Assembly: GCA_949287345.1 (NCBI GenBank)
Contig: CASEGD010000026.1
Location: 1 to 9,618 of the forward strand
Reading direction: 5' to 3'
Length of the DNA stretch: 9,618 nucleotides
Source of the DNA: an uncultured Phascolarctobacterium sp.
GTDB lineage: Bacteria > Bacillota > Negativicutes > Acidaminococcales > Acidaminococcaceae
Position numbers and translations under genes: made by a program. Under the pieces are notes generated by a model, which was given only the letters and a program-made list of their open reading frames with translations, was not told the origin of the DNA and searched no databases. Below, piece after piece: positions 1 to 6,176 of the stretch; position 1 is the stretch's first letter; each line of letters starts with the position of its first letter.

Positions 1-48
1 TAACATTTTTCCATATAATAAACAATCTATTTTATAATTCGACCGTGT

Positions 49-699
49 TTACGCTTTTACCTTCCAGCGGTCGAAAAAATGCAGGTATTTTTCGTACAGA
101 TAAATCATCCTGCCAACCAGCACCGCCGCCGCAACGGTACCCAGCCCTACTCCGCGCAGCGTGCTGAATTCCAGCAGCGAAATTATAACGCTGATTACAA
201 CCAAGGTAATATCAAAACCGTTTTTAATCAGGCTGAAATTCTTTCTGGAGATAAATGTCAGCACATTAACCAGCCCTTCACCGGCGGCAAAAAAGATTTT
301 GGCACGCATTTCCAGAAACACGCCAAACGCCAGCACGGCAATGCTTATCAGGCAGGCCGCCCATTTTTCAAGCTGCGTTTCCGGGTTCACATCCTGCAAA
401 ACCCACATAAAAAAGTCAATGCTGTAACCAAACGGCACGGTTAAAATTACCTGCCCCAGCAGCTCACGCCAGTAAAACGCGCGCAAAAGCAGCGGCTGCA
501 CCGCGATAAAGGCAAAGTTCATTATAATTGTAATAATGCCGACGCTAAGCGGCGTGCACATGCTTAACACCCACGGTACGCTGGATATCGGCGATGTGCC
601 CAGATCCGCCTTGCACGACAACGCAATGCCAAAGGTCATGCAGGCTATACCGCAGATAAACATTATAATGCGCGGCCCGAAATGCTGATTGCTATTCAT
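49..699 (-). CDS. YczE/YyaS/YitT-type integral membrane protein
   Basis: This is a 216-residue, very hydrophobic protein with about six membrane segments, near residues 11-29, 53-72, 83-101, 113-130, 163-178 and 184-200, and a short basic C-terminus. The N-terminal stretch FGIALSCKADLGTSPISS (residues 23-40) is typical of the YczE-like family, whose members are mostly uncharacterised; some sit near transporters or peptide-synthesis clusters. No catalytic motif is visible, so the substrate and role are unknown. The ATG start is preceded by AAGGG about 9 nt upstream, a modest Shine-Dalgarno sequence. A terminator closes the gene to the right (756-783), so this gene is probably a separate unit; I could not pick a convincing promoter in 700-755. 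The 48 bases after its stop are AT-rich and show no clear hairpin. The family call is firm, the function is open. Confidence 0.8.
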   Translation of the reverse strand: MNSNQHFGPRIIMFICGIACMTFGIALSCKADLGTSPISSVPWVLSMCTPLSVGIITIIMNFAFIAVQPLLLRAFYWRELLGQVILTVPFGYSIDFFMWVLQDVNPETQLEKWAACLISIAVLAFGVFLEMRAKIFFAAGEGLVNVLTFISRKNFSLIKNGFDITLVVISVIISLLEFSTLRGVGLGTVAAAVLVGRMIYLYEKYLHFFDRWKVKA

Positions 700-755
700 A
701 AAAATCTTCCCTTCTCAAAACAATAAATTTGCAAATAGCGGCAATGCTGCCAAAT

Positions 756-783
756 AAAAAAAGACGATAGCTCGTCTTTTTTT
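756..783 (-). terminator. Rho-independent terminator after the PHP-FAH operon
   Basis: A perfect 12-bp inverted repeat (AAAAAAAGACGA, loop TAGC, then TCGTCTTTTTTT) begins 13 bases after the stop of the FAH-family gene. The A/T-flanked symmetry could work on either strand, but only the minus strand has a gene ending here. Confidence 0.85.
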
Positions 784-796
784 ACAGCCGTTTATT

Positions 797-1558
797 TTAG
801 CCTTTTACTACGGTATTGGTCAGCTTGCCGATGCCTTCAATCTCTACCGTTACCACGTCGCCGGGCACCATCGGGCCGCAGCCCATCGGCGTGCCTGTCA
901 GCACCAGGTCGCCGGCATCCAGCGTCATGCTTTCGGAGATATAGCTTAAAATTTCATACGGGTTGTAAACCATGTCGCTCGTGCGCCCGTTCTGCTTCAA
1001 CTCGCCGTTAAGGTAAGTTTTAATGGCAAGGTCGGTCGGGTCAAGGTCTGTTTCCAGCCACGGCCCCAGCGGGCAGAAGGTATCAAACGATTTGCTGCGC
1101 AGCCACTGCACGTCGTCCAGCTGCAAATCACGCGCCGTTACGTCGTTAGCGCAGGTATAACCCAAAATATAATCCTTTACTTCTTCCGGTTTTACATTGC
1201 GCATGCGCTTTTTAATTACCACGCCCAGCTCTGCTTCGTAAACAACCTCTTTGCTCTGCCACGGATACACAATCGCTTCCCCGTCGCCGATAATCGTATG
1301 CGCCGCCTTACTGAACAGCATAGGTTCCTTCGGCACTTCCGCATGGAATTCCTCCGCATGCTGGCGGTAATTAAAGCCAACGCAGATAATCTGCTTGGGC
1401 ACGCACGGTGCCAGTAATTTAATATCGGACAGCTTAAATTCCTCGTCGGTAATGCGCCAGAAGGTATCAAGGCTGCCGTATACGGTTCTTACCACGTCGC
1501 CGTCGATAAAACCGATTCTTTTATTGCCGTTAGGTTCTTCAAAACGTATACATCTCAT
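797..1558 (-). CDS. Fumarylacetoacetate hydrolase (FAH) family protein
   Basis: A 253-residue member of the FAH superfamily, metal-dependent cytosolic enzymes that cleave or decarboxylate beta-keto and acylpyruvate-type acids. The family core starts at residue 57 (IICVGFNYRQHAEE). Metal ligands are visible as E108 and E110 (VVYEAELG) and D139 (CANDVTARD). K156 in RSKSFD and TGTP at 221-224 are further active-site landmarks. Length and short N-terminal domain match the bacterial YcgM/acylpyruvase-type group rather than true FAH. Fumarylpyruvate hydrolase, acylpyruvase, oxaloacetate decarboxylase and HHDD isomerase-like activities are all possible, and the sequence does not decide between them. 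The start is 1 nt from the stop of the PHP gene upstream, and its Shine-Dalgarno sequence (AAAGGATG) lies inside that gene's last codons, so the two are co-transcribed and probably translationally coupled. A strong terminator follows. Confidence 0.88.
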   Translation of the reverse strand: MRCIRFEEPNGNKRIGFIDGDVVRTVYGSLDTFWRITDEEFKLSDIKLLAPCVPKQIICVGFNYRQHAEEFHAEVPKEPMLFSKAAHTIIGDGEAIVYPWQSKEVVYEAELGVVIKKRMRNVKPEEVKDYILGYTCANDVTARDLQLDDVQWLRSKSFDTFCPLGPWLETDLDPTDLAIKTYLNGELKQNGRTSDMVYNPYEILSYISESMTLDAGDLVLTGTPMGCGPMVPGDVVTVEIEGIGKLTNTVVKG

Positions 1559-1559
1559 T

Positions 1560-2336
1560 TTAAAGCATCATCCTTTGCATTTTTCGTTGTTCAAAATACA
1601 CCGGCACCAGTCCGGCTGCCTCTGCCATTTCCCGGGCAATATCCAGACGCCGCCCCACATGTTCCTGATAGTGAGCGTCGCTGCCCAGCGTTGCGTAACG
1701 CCCGCCCAGTTCGCGGTAACGCTTGTACAAAATAAGCAGATGCTCAATAGCCTGCGGGTTATCCAGACGCCGCGTGTTAATTTCAATCGCCTTATCCTTT
1801 TCAACCAGCAGCTTGAATACCTCGTCAAAAAGCTCCGGCGCTTCGGCGTAAACCAGTTCCTTATCCTCGTAAGGCATATAGCGGCACATATAGTCGATAT
1901 GCGCAAAGCTGTCAAAATTATCATGCAGCTTTAAGTTCTCTGCCGTTGCCAGCAAAAACTCCCGCACGGCTTCCTGTTTGGTCTTGCCGTTATAGGTTTT
2001 TGCCTCGTACATATCGCGCCCATTCATGCAATGCATGGAACCCAGAATAAAATCAAACGGGTATTTTTTGCCGAGCGCGTCATCATTGGCGGCCGTGCTT
2101 TCCTGCATGCCCACTTCTATGCCCAGCAGCAGTTTTTTGCTGCGGTACGGACCGCAGCTGGCAAAATAATCACCAATATCAAAAACAAAGGCTTCCGGGT
2201 TCGTCGGGTAATCCTCGTCCCAGTGTTCCGTTATAATCATGCCTATGCCAAGTTTTTCCGCCGCGGCTTTCGCCTCGTCAATATTCATTTTGGAATCAAT
2301 GGAATACCGGCAGTGCATATGTGTATCAAAAATCAT
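1560..2336 (-). CDS. PHP-domain phosphatase, histidinol-phosphatase (HisJ)-like
   Basis: A 258-residue PHP (polymerase and histidinol phosphatase) domain protein, a metal-dependent phosphoesterase with a TIM-barrel-like fold. The full set of metal motifs can be seen: D4-T-H6-x-H8, E37-H38, E74 in GIEVG, H102 in SMH, H146 in AHID, and D220-A-H222. EIN at 185-187 and the overall length fit the HisJ/HisK type of histidinol-phosphate phosphatase (last dephosphorylation in histidine synthesis). No other his gene is nearby, and the partner gene is an FAH-family enzyme, so a different phosphoester substrate is possible; I therefore give no symbol. The start has GAGGT 6 nt upstream of the ATG (GCGAGGTAGTAAAA). 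An extended -10 promoter lies just upstream. The family is certain, the substrate is not. Confidence 0.85.
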   Translation of the reverse strand: MIFDTHMHCRYSIDSKMNIDEAKAAAEKLGIGMIITEHWDEDYPTNPEAFVFDIGDYFASCGPYRSKKLLLGIEVGMQESTAANDDALGKKYPFDFILGSMHCMNGRDMYEAKTYNGKTKQEAVREFLLATAENLKLHDNFDSFAHIDYMCRYMPYEDKELVYAEAPELFDEVFKLLVEKDKAIEINTRRLDNPQAIEHLLILYKRYRELGGRYATLGSDAHYQEHVGRRLDIAREMAEAAGLVPVYFEQRKMQRMML

Positions 2337-2348
2337 TTTTACTACCTC

Positions 2349-2375
2349 GCATAGTCTATTATAACATATCTATGC
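2349..2375. repeat. Inverted repeat framing the PHP-FAH -10 element
   Basis: GCATAG at 2349-2354 and CTATGC at 2370-2375 form a perfect 6-bp inverted repeat with 15 bases between, and the -10 element lies in the middle. The spacing (21 bp centre to centre, about two helical turns) suits a dimeric repressor. Operator function is inference only. Confidence 0.35.
2358..2366 (-). promoter_or_regulatory. Extended -10 promoter of the PHP-FAH operon
   Basis: On the minus strand this reads TGTTATAAT, a perfect TATAAT preceded by TG one base away, ending 21 bases before the PHP start codon. No -35 hexamer is recognisable 16-18 bases upstream, which is common for extended -10 promoters. Confidence 0.6.
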
Positions 2376-2542
2376 AAAAAAGCTGCGCTTGCTGAAGATT
2401 TTACAAAAATCCAATTATTTTTGCCGTTTTCTTTACACGCTTTCAAATTTCACTTTTCAGCGGATTTTTGTGTTTCGGTATATCAAACTATTAATTTTGC
2501 AATTTCCCTGCCTTAACGGCGATTTAAACGCATGAATTTTTT

Positions 2543-3034
2543 TCAGCGCATTACCTGTTCCAAAACGTCTTTTTCCTCATCGGAAAGCTGATAAGTGGAT
2601 TTGCCGTTTTCTACCGGTTTGGCATAGCTGCGGTTATCCTCACGTCCGTACAGGCTGGAAAGTACAACGCCGTTATTGTTTTCATCCAGCACTGCCAGCG
2701 AATAGCTTAAATTGCTGCCGGTATCGCTGAAAGCGTTGTAGCGCATCAGCTTAACCTTCTGTACGCAGCCCTTCATCTGTTCGCGCATAGCCTGATGACG
2801 CTGTTCCAGTTCATTCAGTTCTGCTTTGGCAGCACGTACTTCCGTCAGAGTTTGCGTTAAAATTTCATCCCAGTTTTTATCGTCGCCCTGCGTAAAAAAG
2901 TCGTACTTTTTCTGCAGAGCTGCTAATTTTTTGCTCTGGCTGCTGTACATTTTAAACAGCAGCAAAAGCAATACAACCAATACCAAAATTATCACAAACA
3001 AATAGTTCTGCATTATTAAATTTACGTTTTCCAA
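2543..3034 (-). CDS. DUF4446 family membrane-anchored protein
   Basis: A 163-residue protein with one N-terminal membrane segment (about residues 10-28), a predicted coiled-coil stretch (about 62-93) and a conserved cytoplasmic core. The core contains VQKVKLMRYNAFSDTG, NLSYSLAVLDENNNGVVLSSLYGRE and SYAKPVENGKSTY, features I recognise as DUF4446. This family often sits just downstream of parB in Firmicutes, and its function is unknown. I place the start at a TTG (3032-3034) because a perfect GGAGG ends 7 nt upstream of it. The longer reading from an ATG at 3082 would overlap DUF554 by 35 bases and has no ribosome-binding site. With the TTG start there is a 13-nt gap to DUF554, so it is co-transcribed. 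No convincing terminator follows in the 206-base spacer 2337-2542. Confidence 0.85.
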   Translation of the reverse strand: MENVNLIMQNYLFVIILVLVVLLLLLFKMYSSQSKKLAALQKKYDFFTQGDDKNWDEILTQTLTEVRAAKAELNELEQRHQAMREQMKGCVQKVKLMRYNAFSDTGSNLSYSLAVLDENNNGVVLSSLYGREDNRSYAKPVENGKSTYQLSDEEKDVLEQVMR

Positions 3035-3047
3035 AGTTCTTCCTCCA

Positions 3048-3746
3048 TTATATAAAATAATAAGCCAGCACTCCGGCAACAAGCACCGCAGGCAGCTGAT
3101 TGGAAATCCTTATTTCCAATAGCTTCAGCGAATTAATGCCGATTGCCATAATCAGCACGCCGCCGCAAGCCGTTACTTCGTTTAATACCGCTTCCGTCAT
3201 TACCGGCTGCAAAAAACCTGCCAGCATCGTCAGCGAACCTTGATAAAGAAATACGCTGACTGACGAAAACGCCACGCCGATGCCAAGGTTAGCCGCCAGT
3301 ATTACGGAAATAATACCGTCCAGCGTTGCTTTGGCATATAATATGGTAGCATCCTGCTTTAAACCGTCCTGCAAAGCGCCGACCACAGCCATAGCGCCAA
3401 TGCAGAAAATCAGCGTCGCCGATATAAAACCTTCGGCAATTTTAGCAGCAACGCTGCCATCCGCGCCGCGGTAAAATTTGTTGGCTAAATAATTGCCAAG
3501 CCTTTGCAGATGCCCGTCGATATCCAGCGCCTCGCCGATGATGGAACCTATAACAAGGCTGACAACGCAGATAACGATGTTGCCTGTTTTCAGCGCCATC
3601 TGCAAGCCGATAACGAAAATGCACAGCGCCACGCCCTGCATAATCGTCTGCTGCCATTTCTCCGGCAGCCCGCGCCGCAGCACAATGCCTATCAAAGTGC
3701 CGCCGATTATCGCCAGCGCGTTGGCAATCGTACCCAGCCCGCTCAT
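3048..3746 (-). CDS. DUF554 family integral membrane protein (YdfK-like)
   Basis: A 232-residue polytopic membrane protein, about six to seven helices, opening with GLGTIANALAIIGGTLIGI and carrying the small-residue-rich, near-duplicated halves typical of DUF554 (YdfK-like). Conserved-looking pieces are the GSIIGEALDID stretch in the first half, FISATLIFCIGAMAVVGALQDG in the middle and GVLIMAIGINSL near the end. The function is unknown; the family has been suspected to be a transporter. It lies between parB and DUF4446. The start codon has no Shine-Dalgarno sequence of its own, but it overlaps (ATGA) the stop of an 11-codon ORF with a good one, so its translation may depend on coupling. No terminator separates it from parB. 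Confidence 0.87.
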   Translation of the reverse strand: MSGLGTIANALAIIGGTLIGIVLRRGLPEKWQQTIMQGVALCIFVIGLQMALKTGNIVICVVSLVIGSIIGEALDIDGHLQRLGNYLANKFYRGADGSVAAKIAEGFISATLIFCIGAMAVVGALQDGLKQDATILYAKATLDGIISVILAANLGIGVAFSSVSVFLYQGSLTMLAGFLQPVMTEAVLNEVTACGGVLIMAIGINSLKLLEIRISNQLPAVLVAGVLAYYFI

Positions 3747-3778
3747 AACGGCATCACAGACACAAAATAGTTTTTCAT
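3743..3778 (-). CDS. Possible 11-codon leader ORF coupled to DUF554
   Basis: A short reading frame encodes MKNYFVSVMPL and then stops. GAGGG lies at 3786-3790, 7 nt before its ATG, a far better ribosome-binding site than the one before DUF554. Its TGA shares bases with the DUF554 ATG (sequence ATGA), the classic arrangement for translational coupling. The peptide resembles nothing I recognise and may matter only through its translation. It could also be chance. Confidence 0.4.
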   Translation of the reverse strand: MKNYFVSVMPL

Positions 3779-3802
3779 TTGTCTTCCCTCATTTGCAATA
3801 AA

Positions 3803-4747
3803 TTAAACGGTCAGTTTCTGTTTTTTCTTTTCCGTTTGTTTCGGGCGTTGTTCCAGCAGTTCGTAAATTCTTTCCAAATCCTCTGCCGAATAATATTCTA
3901 TCTCTATCTTGCCCTGCTTTTCGTTTTTCGGCACAATTTTAACCTTCGTGCCCAAAAGCTCAATCAAACGGTTCTGGAAATCACGGCAGTAAACACTGAT
4001 TTCTTTAGCCCTGCGTTTTTTAGCAGGCTTTTCTTTTTTATCATCGTCAAACGGAATATCCTCGCCGTTTTTAATTTTCTTTACAAGTTCTTCCACGGCG
4101 CGCGCCGATAAGCCCTGTTCGATAATAAACAGCGCCAGCTGTTCCTGTTCTTCCTGATTGTCCAGTGACAGCAACGGTCTTACCTGTCCCATCGTTAATG
4201 TTTCACGTGAAACAGCGTCGCGTACATCCTGTGGCAAATTTAACAGGCGCAGGATATTGGTAACAGCAGTACGGCTGCGGCCAATTTTTTGAGCGGCCTG
4301 CTCCTGATTGAAACCAAACTCGCTCATCAGGCGTTTAATGCCTTCCGCTTCTTCAATCGGGTTCAGGTCATGGCGCTGAATATTTTCCACCAGCGCAATT
4401 TCTGCCATCTTGGCGTTATCATAGTCACGCACAATAACCGGCACGGTTTTAAGCTTAGCGTTTTTAGCCGCACGCCAACGCCTTTCACCGGCAACAATTT
4501 CATACTTACGTCCATTTTTACGGACAATTAGCGGCTGAATAACGCCGTGTTCCTTAATGCTTTCGGTTAATTCTTCCAGCTTATCCGCGTCAAAGGTCTT
4601 ACGCGGCTGCTGCGGGTTCGGCGTAATATCGCCGACAGCAATTTCTATTTCCTTTTCATGGGGCTGTACTTCTTCAACCGGTGCTACTGTTTCGTTATCG
4701 GTAAAAATTGCGCCCAAGCCTTTGCCCAATCCGCCTTTTTTATTCAT
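3803..4747 (-). CDS. parB: Chromosome-partitioning protein ParB (Spo0J)
   Basis: A 314-residue ParB, the CTP-dependent DNA clamp that loads at parS, spreads around the origin and works with ParA in segregation. LGKGLGAIF (7-15) is the N-terminal ParA-contact motif. The N-terminal CTPase domain has PQQPRKTF (45-52), GERRWRAAK (87-95) and ENIQR (121-125). The parS-reading helix-turn-helix covers about 147-170, a charged linker follows (about 225-248), and the C-terminal dimer domain starts near 249. At the four positions separating ParB from Noc it has R159, I165, N170 and G187; the Arg and Gly are the ParB type. I chose the ATG at 4747 (AGGAGGT 8 nt upstream), which overlaps the parA stop by 8 nt; the reading open back to 4813 lacks this support. 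A perfect parS lies inside the gene. Confidence 0.97.
   Translation of the reverse strand: MNKKGGLGKGLGAIFTDNETVAPVEEVQPHEKEIEIAVGDITPNPQQPRKTFDADKLEELTESIKEHGVIQPLIVRKNGRKYEIVAGERRWRAAKNAKLKTVPVIVRDYDNAKMAEIALVENIQRHDLNPIEEAEGIKRLMSEFGFNQEQAAQKIGRSRTAVTNILRLLNLPQDVRDAVSRETLTMGQVRPLLSLDNQEEQEQLALFIIEQGLSARAVEELVKKIKNGEDIPFDDDKKEKPAKKRRAKEISVYCRDFQNRLIELLGTKVKIVPKNEKQGKIEIEYYSAEDLERIYELLEQRPKQTEKKKQKLTV
4199..4214. promoter_or_regulatory. parS: parS site inside parB (perfect 16/16)
   Basis: TGTTTCACGTGAAACA matches the universal bacterial parS consensus at all 16 positions and is a perfect palindrome. It encodes the VSRET stretch of ParB (residues 179-183). Bacillus subtilis also carries a parS inside spo0J. 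Confidence 0.95.
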
Positions 4748-5501
4748 CGCCAAGAACCTCCTGCGCCAGTTCCGAATATACCTGCGCGCCTTTGGATTTA
4801 GGGTCGTACACAATTACCGGCTGCCCGTGGCTCGGTGCTTCGCTTAAGCGCACGTTGCGCGGGATAATGGTATTGTACATTTTGGTATTAAAATATTTGC
4901 GCACTTCGCCGACAACGTCGCTGGATAAATTGGTACGCTGGTCAAACATCGTCATCAAAACACCTTCTAGTTTCAGCGCCGGGTTCAGGTTGCGCTGCAC
5001 CAGTTTAATGGTGTTCATCAACTGGCTCACGCCTTCCAAAGCGTAAAATTCGCACTGAATAGGCACCAGCACGGAATTAGCGGCAGTCAGTGCATTGATG
5101 GTCAACAAGCCCAAAGAAGGCGGGCAATCAATCAGCACATAATCGTAATCGTGTTTTACACGTTCCAGCGCATTTTTCAAACGCCCTTCCCTGTTCATCA
5201 GGCTGACAAGTTCAATTTCCGCGCCTGCCAGCTGAATCGTTGCCGGAATAACGTCCAGATTTTCATAATCGCTGTGCAGCAATACGTCCTTCATCGGCAC
5301 ATCATTGATTAAAGTATCATAAATACATTTTTTTATATCGCGCTTATCAAAACCAAGGCCGCTGGTAGCGTTGCCCTGCGGGTCATCGTCCAGCATCAGC
5401 ACCTTGCGCCCCTTCTGTGCAAGGCAGGCGGCAAGATTTACAGCCGTCGTTGTTTTGCCAACGCCGCCTTTCTGGTTTGCAATTGCAATTACCTTTACCA
5501 A
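4740..5501 (-). CDS. parA: Chromosome-partitioning ATPase ParA (Soj)
   Basis: A ParA/Soj-type P-loop ATPase of 253 residues that binds DNA as an ATP dimer and moves or releases ParB-parS complexes; in Bacillus the Soj protein also controls DnaA. Counting from the chosen start, the deviant Walker A is KGGVGKTT (11-18), Walker A' is DDDPQGN (38-44), and the Walker B region is YVLIDCPPSLGLLT (about 121-134). The residue between the two key aspartates of the A' motif is itself Asp, where hydrophobic or small residues are usual. I prefer the TTG start at 5499-5501: GAGGTGA ends 5 nt before it and the protein then begins MVKVIAIANQKGG, like Bacillus Soj. A GTG at 5510 is in frame but overlaps that ribosome-binding site. 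The gene overlaps parB by 8 nt, and a parS lies about 90 bases upstream of the start. Confidence 0.97.
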   Translation of the reverse strand: MVKVIAIANQKGGVGKTTTAVNLAACLAQKGRKVLMLDDDPQGNATSGLGFDKRDIKKCIYDTLINDVPMKDVLLHSDYENLDVIPATIQLAGAEIELVSLMNREGRLKNALERVKHDYDYVLIDCPPSLGLLTINALTAANSVLVPIQCEFYALEGVSQLMNTIKLVQRNLNPALKLEGVLMTMFDQRTNLSSDVVGEVRKYFNTKMYNTIIPRNVRLSEAPSHGQPVIVYDPKSKGAQVYSELAQEVLGDE

Positions 5502-5539
5502 ATTTCTCACCTCATAAAATCATTAAAACTTTCTTAATA

Positions 5540-5548
5540 ATTTTATCA
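5540..5548 (-). promoter_or_regulatory. Possible -10 element of the parA operon
   Basis: On the minus strand the bases read TGATAAAAT, giving a TAAAAT hexamer about 38 bases before the parA start. The -35 region is only T-rich. The site sits about 45 bases downstream of the parS at 5591-5606, so ParB loading could influence it. The call is weak because the whole spacer is AT-rich. Confidence 0.35.
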
Positions 5549-5590
5549 CATTTTGTAGTTTAAAAATACAGAAAAACTAAAACTTTTTTA

Positions 5591-5606
5591 CGTTTCACGT
5601 GAAACA
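5591..5606. promoter_or_regulatory. parS: parS site upstream of parA (15/16)
   Basis: CGTTTCACGTGAAACA differs from the parS consensus only in its first base and keeps the full core TTTCACGTGAAA. It lies in the non-coding spacer upstream of parA, 1392 bases from the parS inside parB. Confidence 0.92.
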
Positions 5607-5626
5607 TTTTAAAATTTTACAGAGCA

Positions 5627-5652
5627 TTTTGGTTTAAAGCACATCACCAAAA
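5627..5652. repeat. Inverted repeat between ybaK terminator and parS
   Basis: TTTTGGT at 5627-5633 and ACCAAAA at 5646-5652 form a perfect 7-bp inverted repeat with 12 bases between. No T-run follows on either strand that would make it a terminator. It lies upstream of the parA promoter region, so an operator is possible; chance is also plausible in AT-rich DNA. Confidence 0.3.
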
Positions 5653-5662
5653 GTTCTGCAAA

Positions 5663-5695
5663 ATAAAAAACGCGGCACAAGGCCGCATCTTTTAT
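5663..5695 (-). terminator. Rho-independent terminator of the FMN-oxidase/ybaK operon
   Basis: On the minus strand GCGGC, loop CTTGT, GCCGC is followed by GTTTTTTATTTT. A-rich bases on the other side extend the stem through wobble pairs. The upstream arm overlaps the ybaK stop codon. Confidence 0.85.
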
Positions 5696-6162
5696 TTTAA
5701 TTTACAAACATCAACCCAACCGGCAAAATGGTCGGCATATTTTTCCAAATCCGGTATCGTCAGCTTAATGGCGCTGTTGCTGCTGCCGCAGGCCGGGTAC
5801 ACATATTCAAAACGTTTCAGCGATTCATCCAGAAAAACCTGCACGTCCTCATTAACGGCAAACGGGCAAACACCGCCAACCGCGTGGCCGATTAAGTTCT
5901 CGGCGTCTTCAGCCGAAAGCATTTTAGCCTTCACGCCGAAACGCATCTTATATTTATGGTTGTCAATTTTCACATCGCCGGGCGCAACAATTAAAACAAC
6001 ACCGTCATGCACCGCAAAGGATAAAGTTTTGGCAATCAGGCTGCCGTCGCAGTTCAGCGCTTTGGCTGCCAGCTCCACCGTCGCGCTCGAAACATCAAAC
6101 TCCAGAATCTGGTCTTCCATATCACGGGCTCTGAAATAAGCCCTTACTTTTTCAATCGACAA
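5692..6162 (-). CDS. YbaK/EbsC family aminoacyl-tRNA deacylase
   Basis: A 156-residue YbaK/ProX-type protein, a cytosolic editing domain that hydrolyses misacylated tRNA (commonly Cys-tRNA(Pro) or Ala-tRNA(Pro)). The family signature is complete: conserved Lys K45 in LIAKTLSF, GHAVGGVCPF at 92-101 and GSSNSAIKL at 126-134. Which misacylated tRNA it clears cannot be read from the sequence; the HAVGGVCPF loop is typical of the broad YbaK/EbsC clade. The start is a TTG, supported by GGAGG 8 nt upstream and by the protein beginning right at the domain. Its start lies 14 nt after the stop of the FMN-dependent oxidase gene, so the two share a transcript that ends at the terminator just after this gene. 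Confidence 0.88.
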   Translation of the reverse strand: MSIEKVRAYFRARDMEDQILEFDVSSATVELAAKALNCDGSLIAKTLSFAVHDGVVLIVAPGDVKIDNHKYKMRFGVKAKMLSAEDAENLIGHAVGGVCPFAVNEDVQVFLDESLKRFEYVYPACGSSNSAIKLTIPDLEKYADHFAGWVDVCKLK

Positions 6163-6176
6163 GTTCTACCCCTCCA

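Noticed and set aside
79..444. A 121-codon plus-strand open frame opposite the YczE-like gene
   Set aside because: Its translation is low in hydrophobic residues and rich in Asn, Gln and His, typical of an antisense reading of a membrane protein. The minus-strand frame has clear membrane segments.
1395..1934. A 179-codon open frame on the plus strand opposite the PHP and FAH genes
   Set aside because: It crosses two well-supported genes with full motif sets on the other strand, has no recognisable domain and shows the composition of an antisense shadow.
2377..2393. A small hairpin (AAGC, GCA, GCTT) followed by Ts, considered as a terminator for the par operon
   Set aside because: A 4-bp stem with a 3-base loop is too weak, and it lies about 150 bases after the DUF4446 stop, close to the next promoter.
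2337..2542. The longest gene-free stretch, searched for a small RNA or short gene
   Set aside because: It is AT-rich, and apart from the PHP promoter and its flanking repeat I see no stable structure or ORF with a ribosome-binding site.
5511..5691. The parA upstream spacer considered as a candidate oriC
   Set aside because: It has a parS but no DnaA boxes in clusters; the gene order places oriC beyond mnmG, outside the window.
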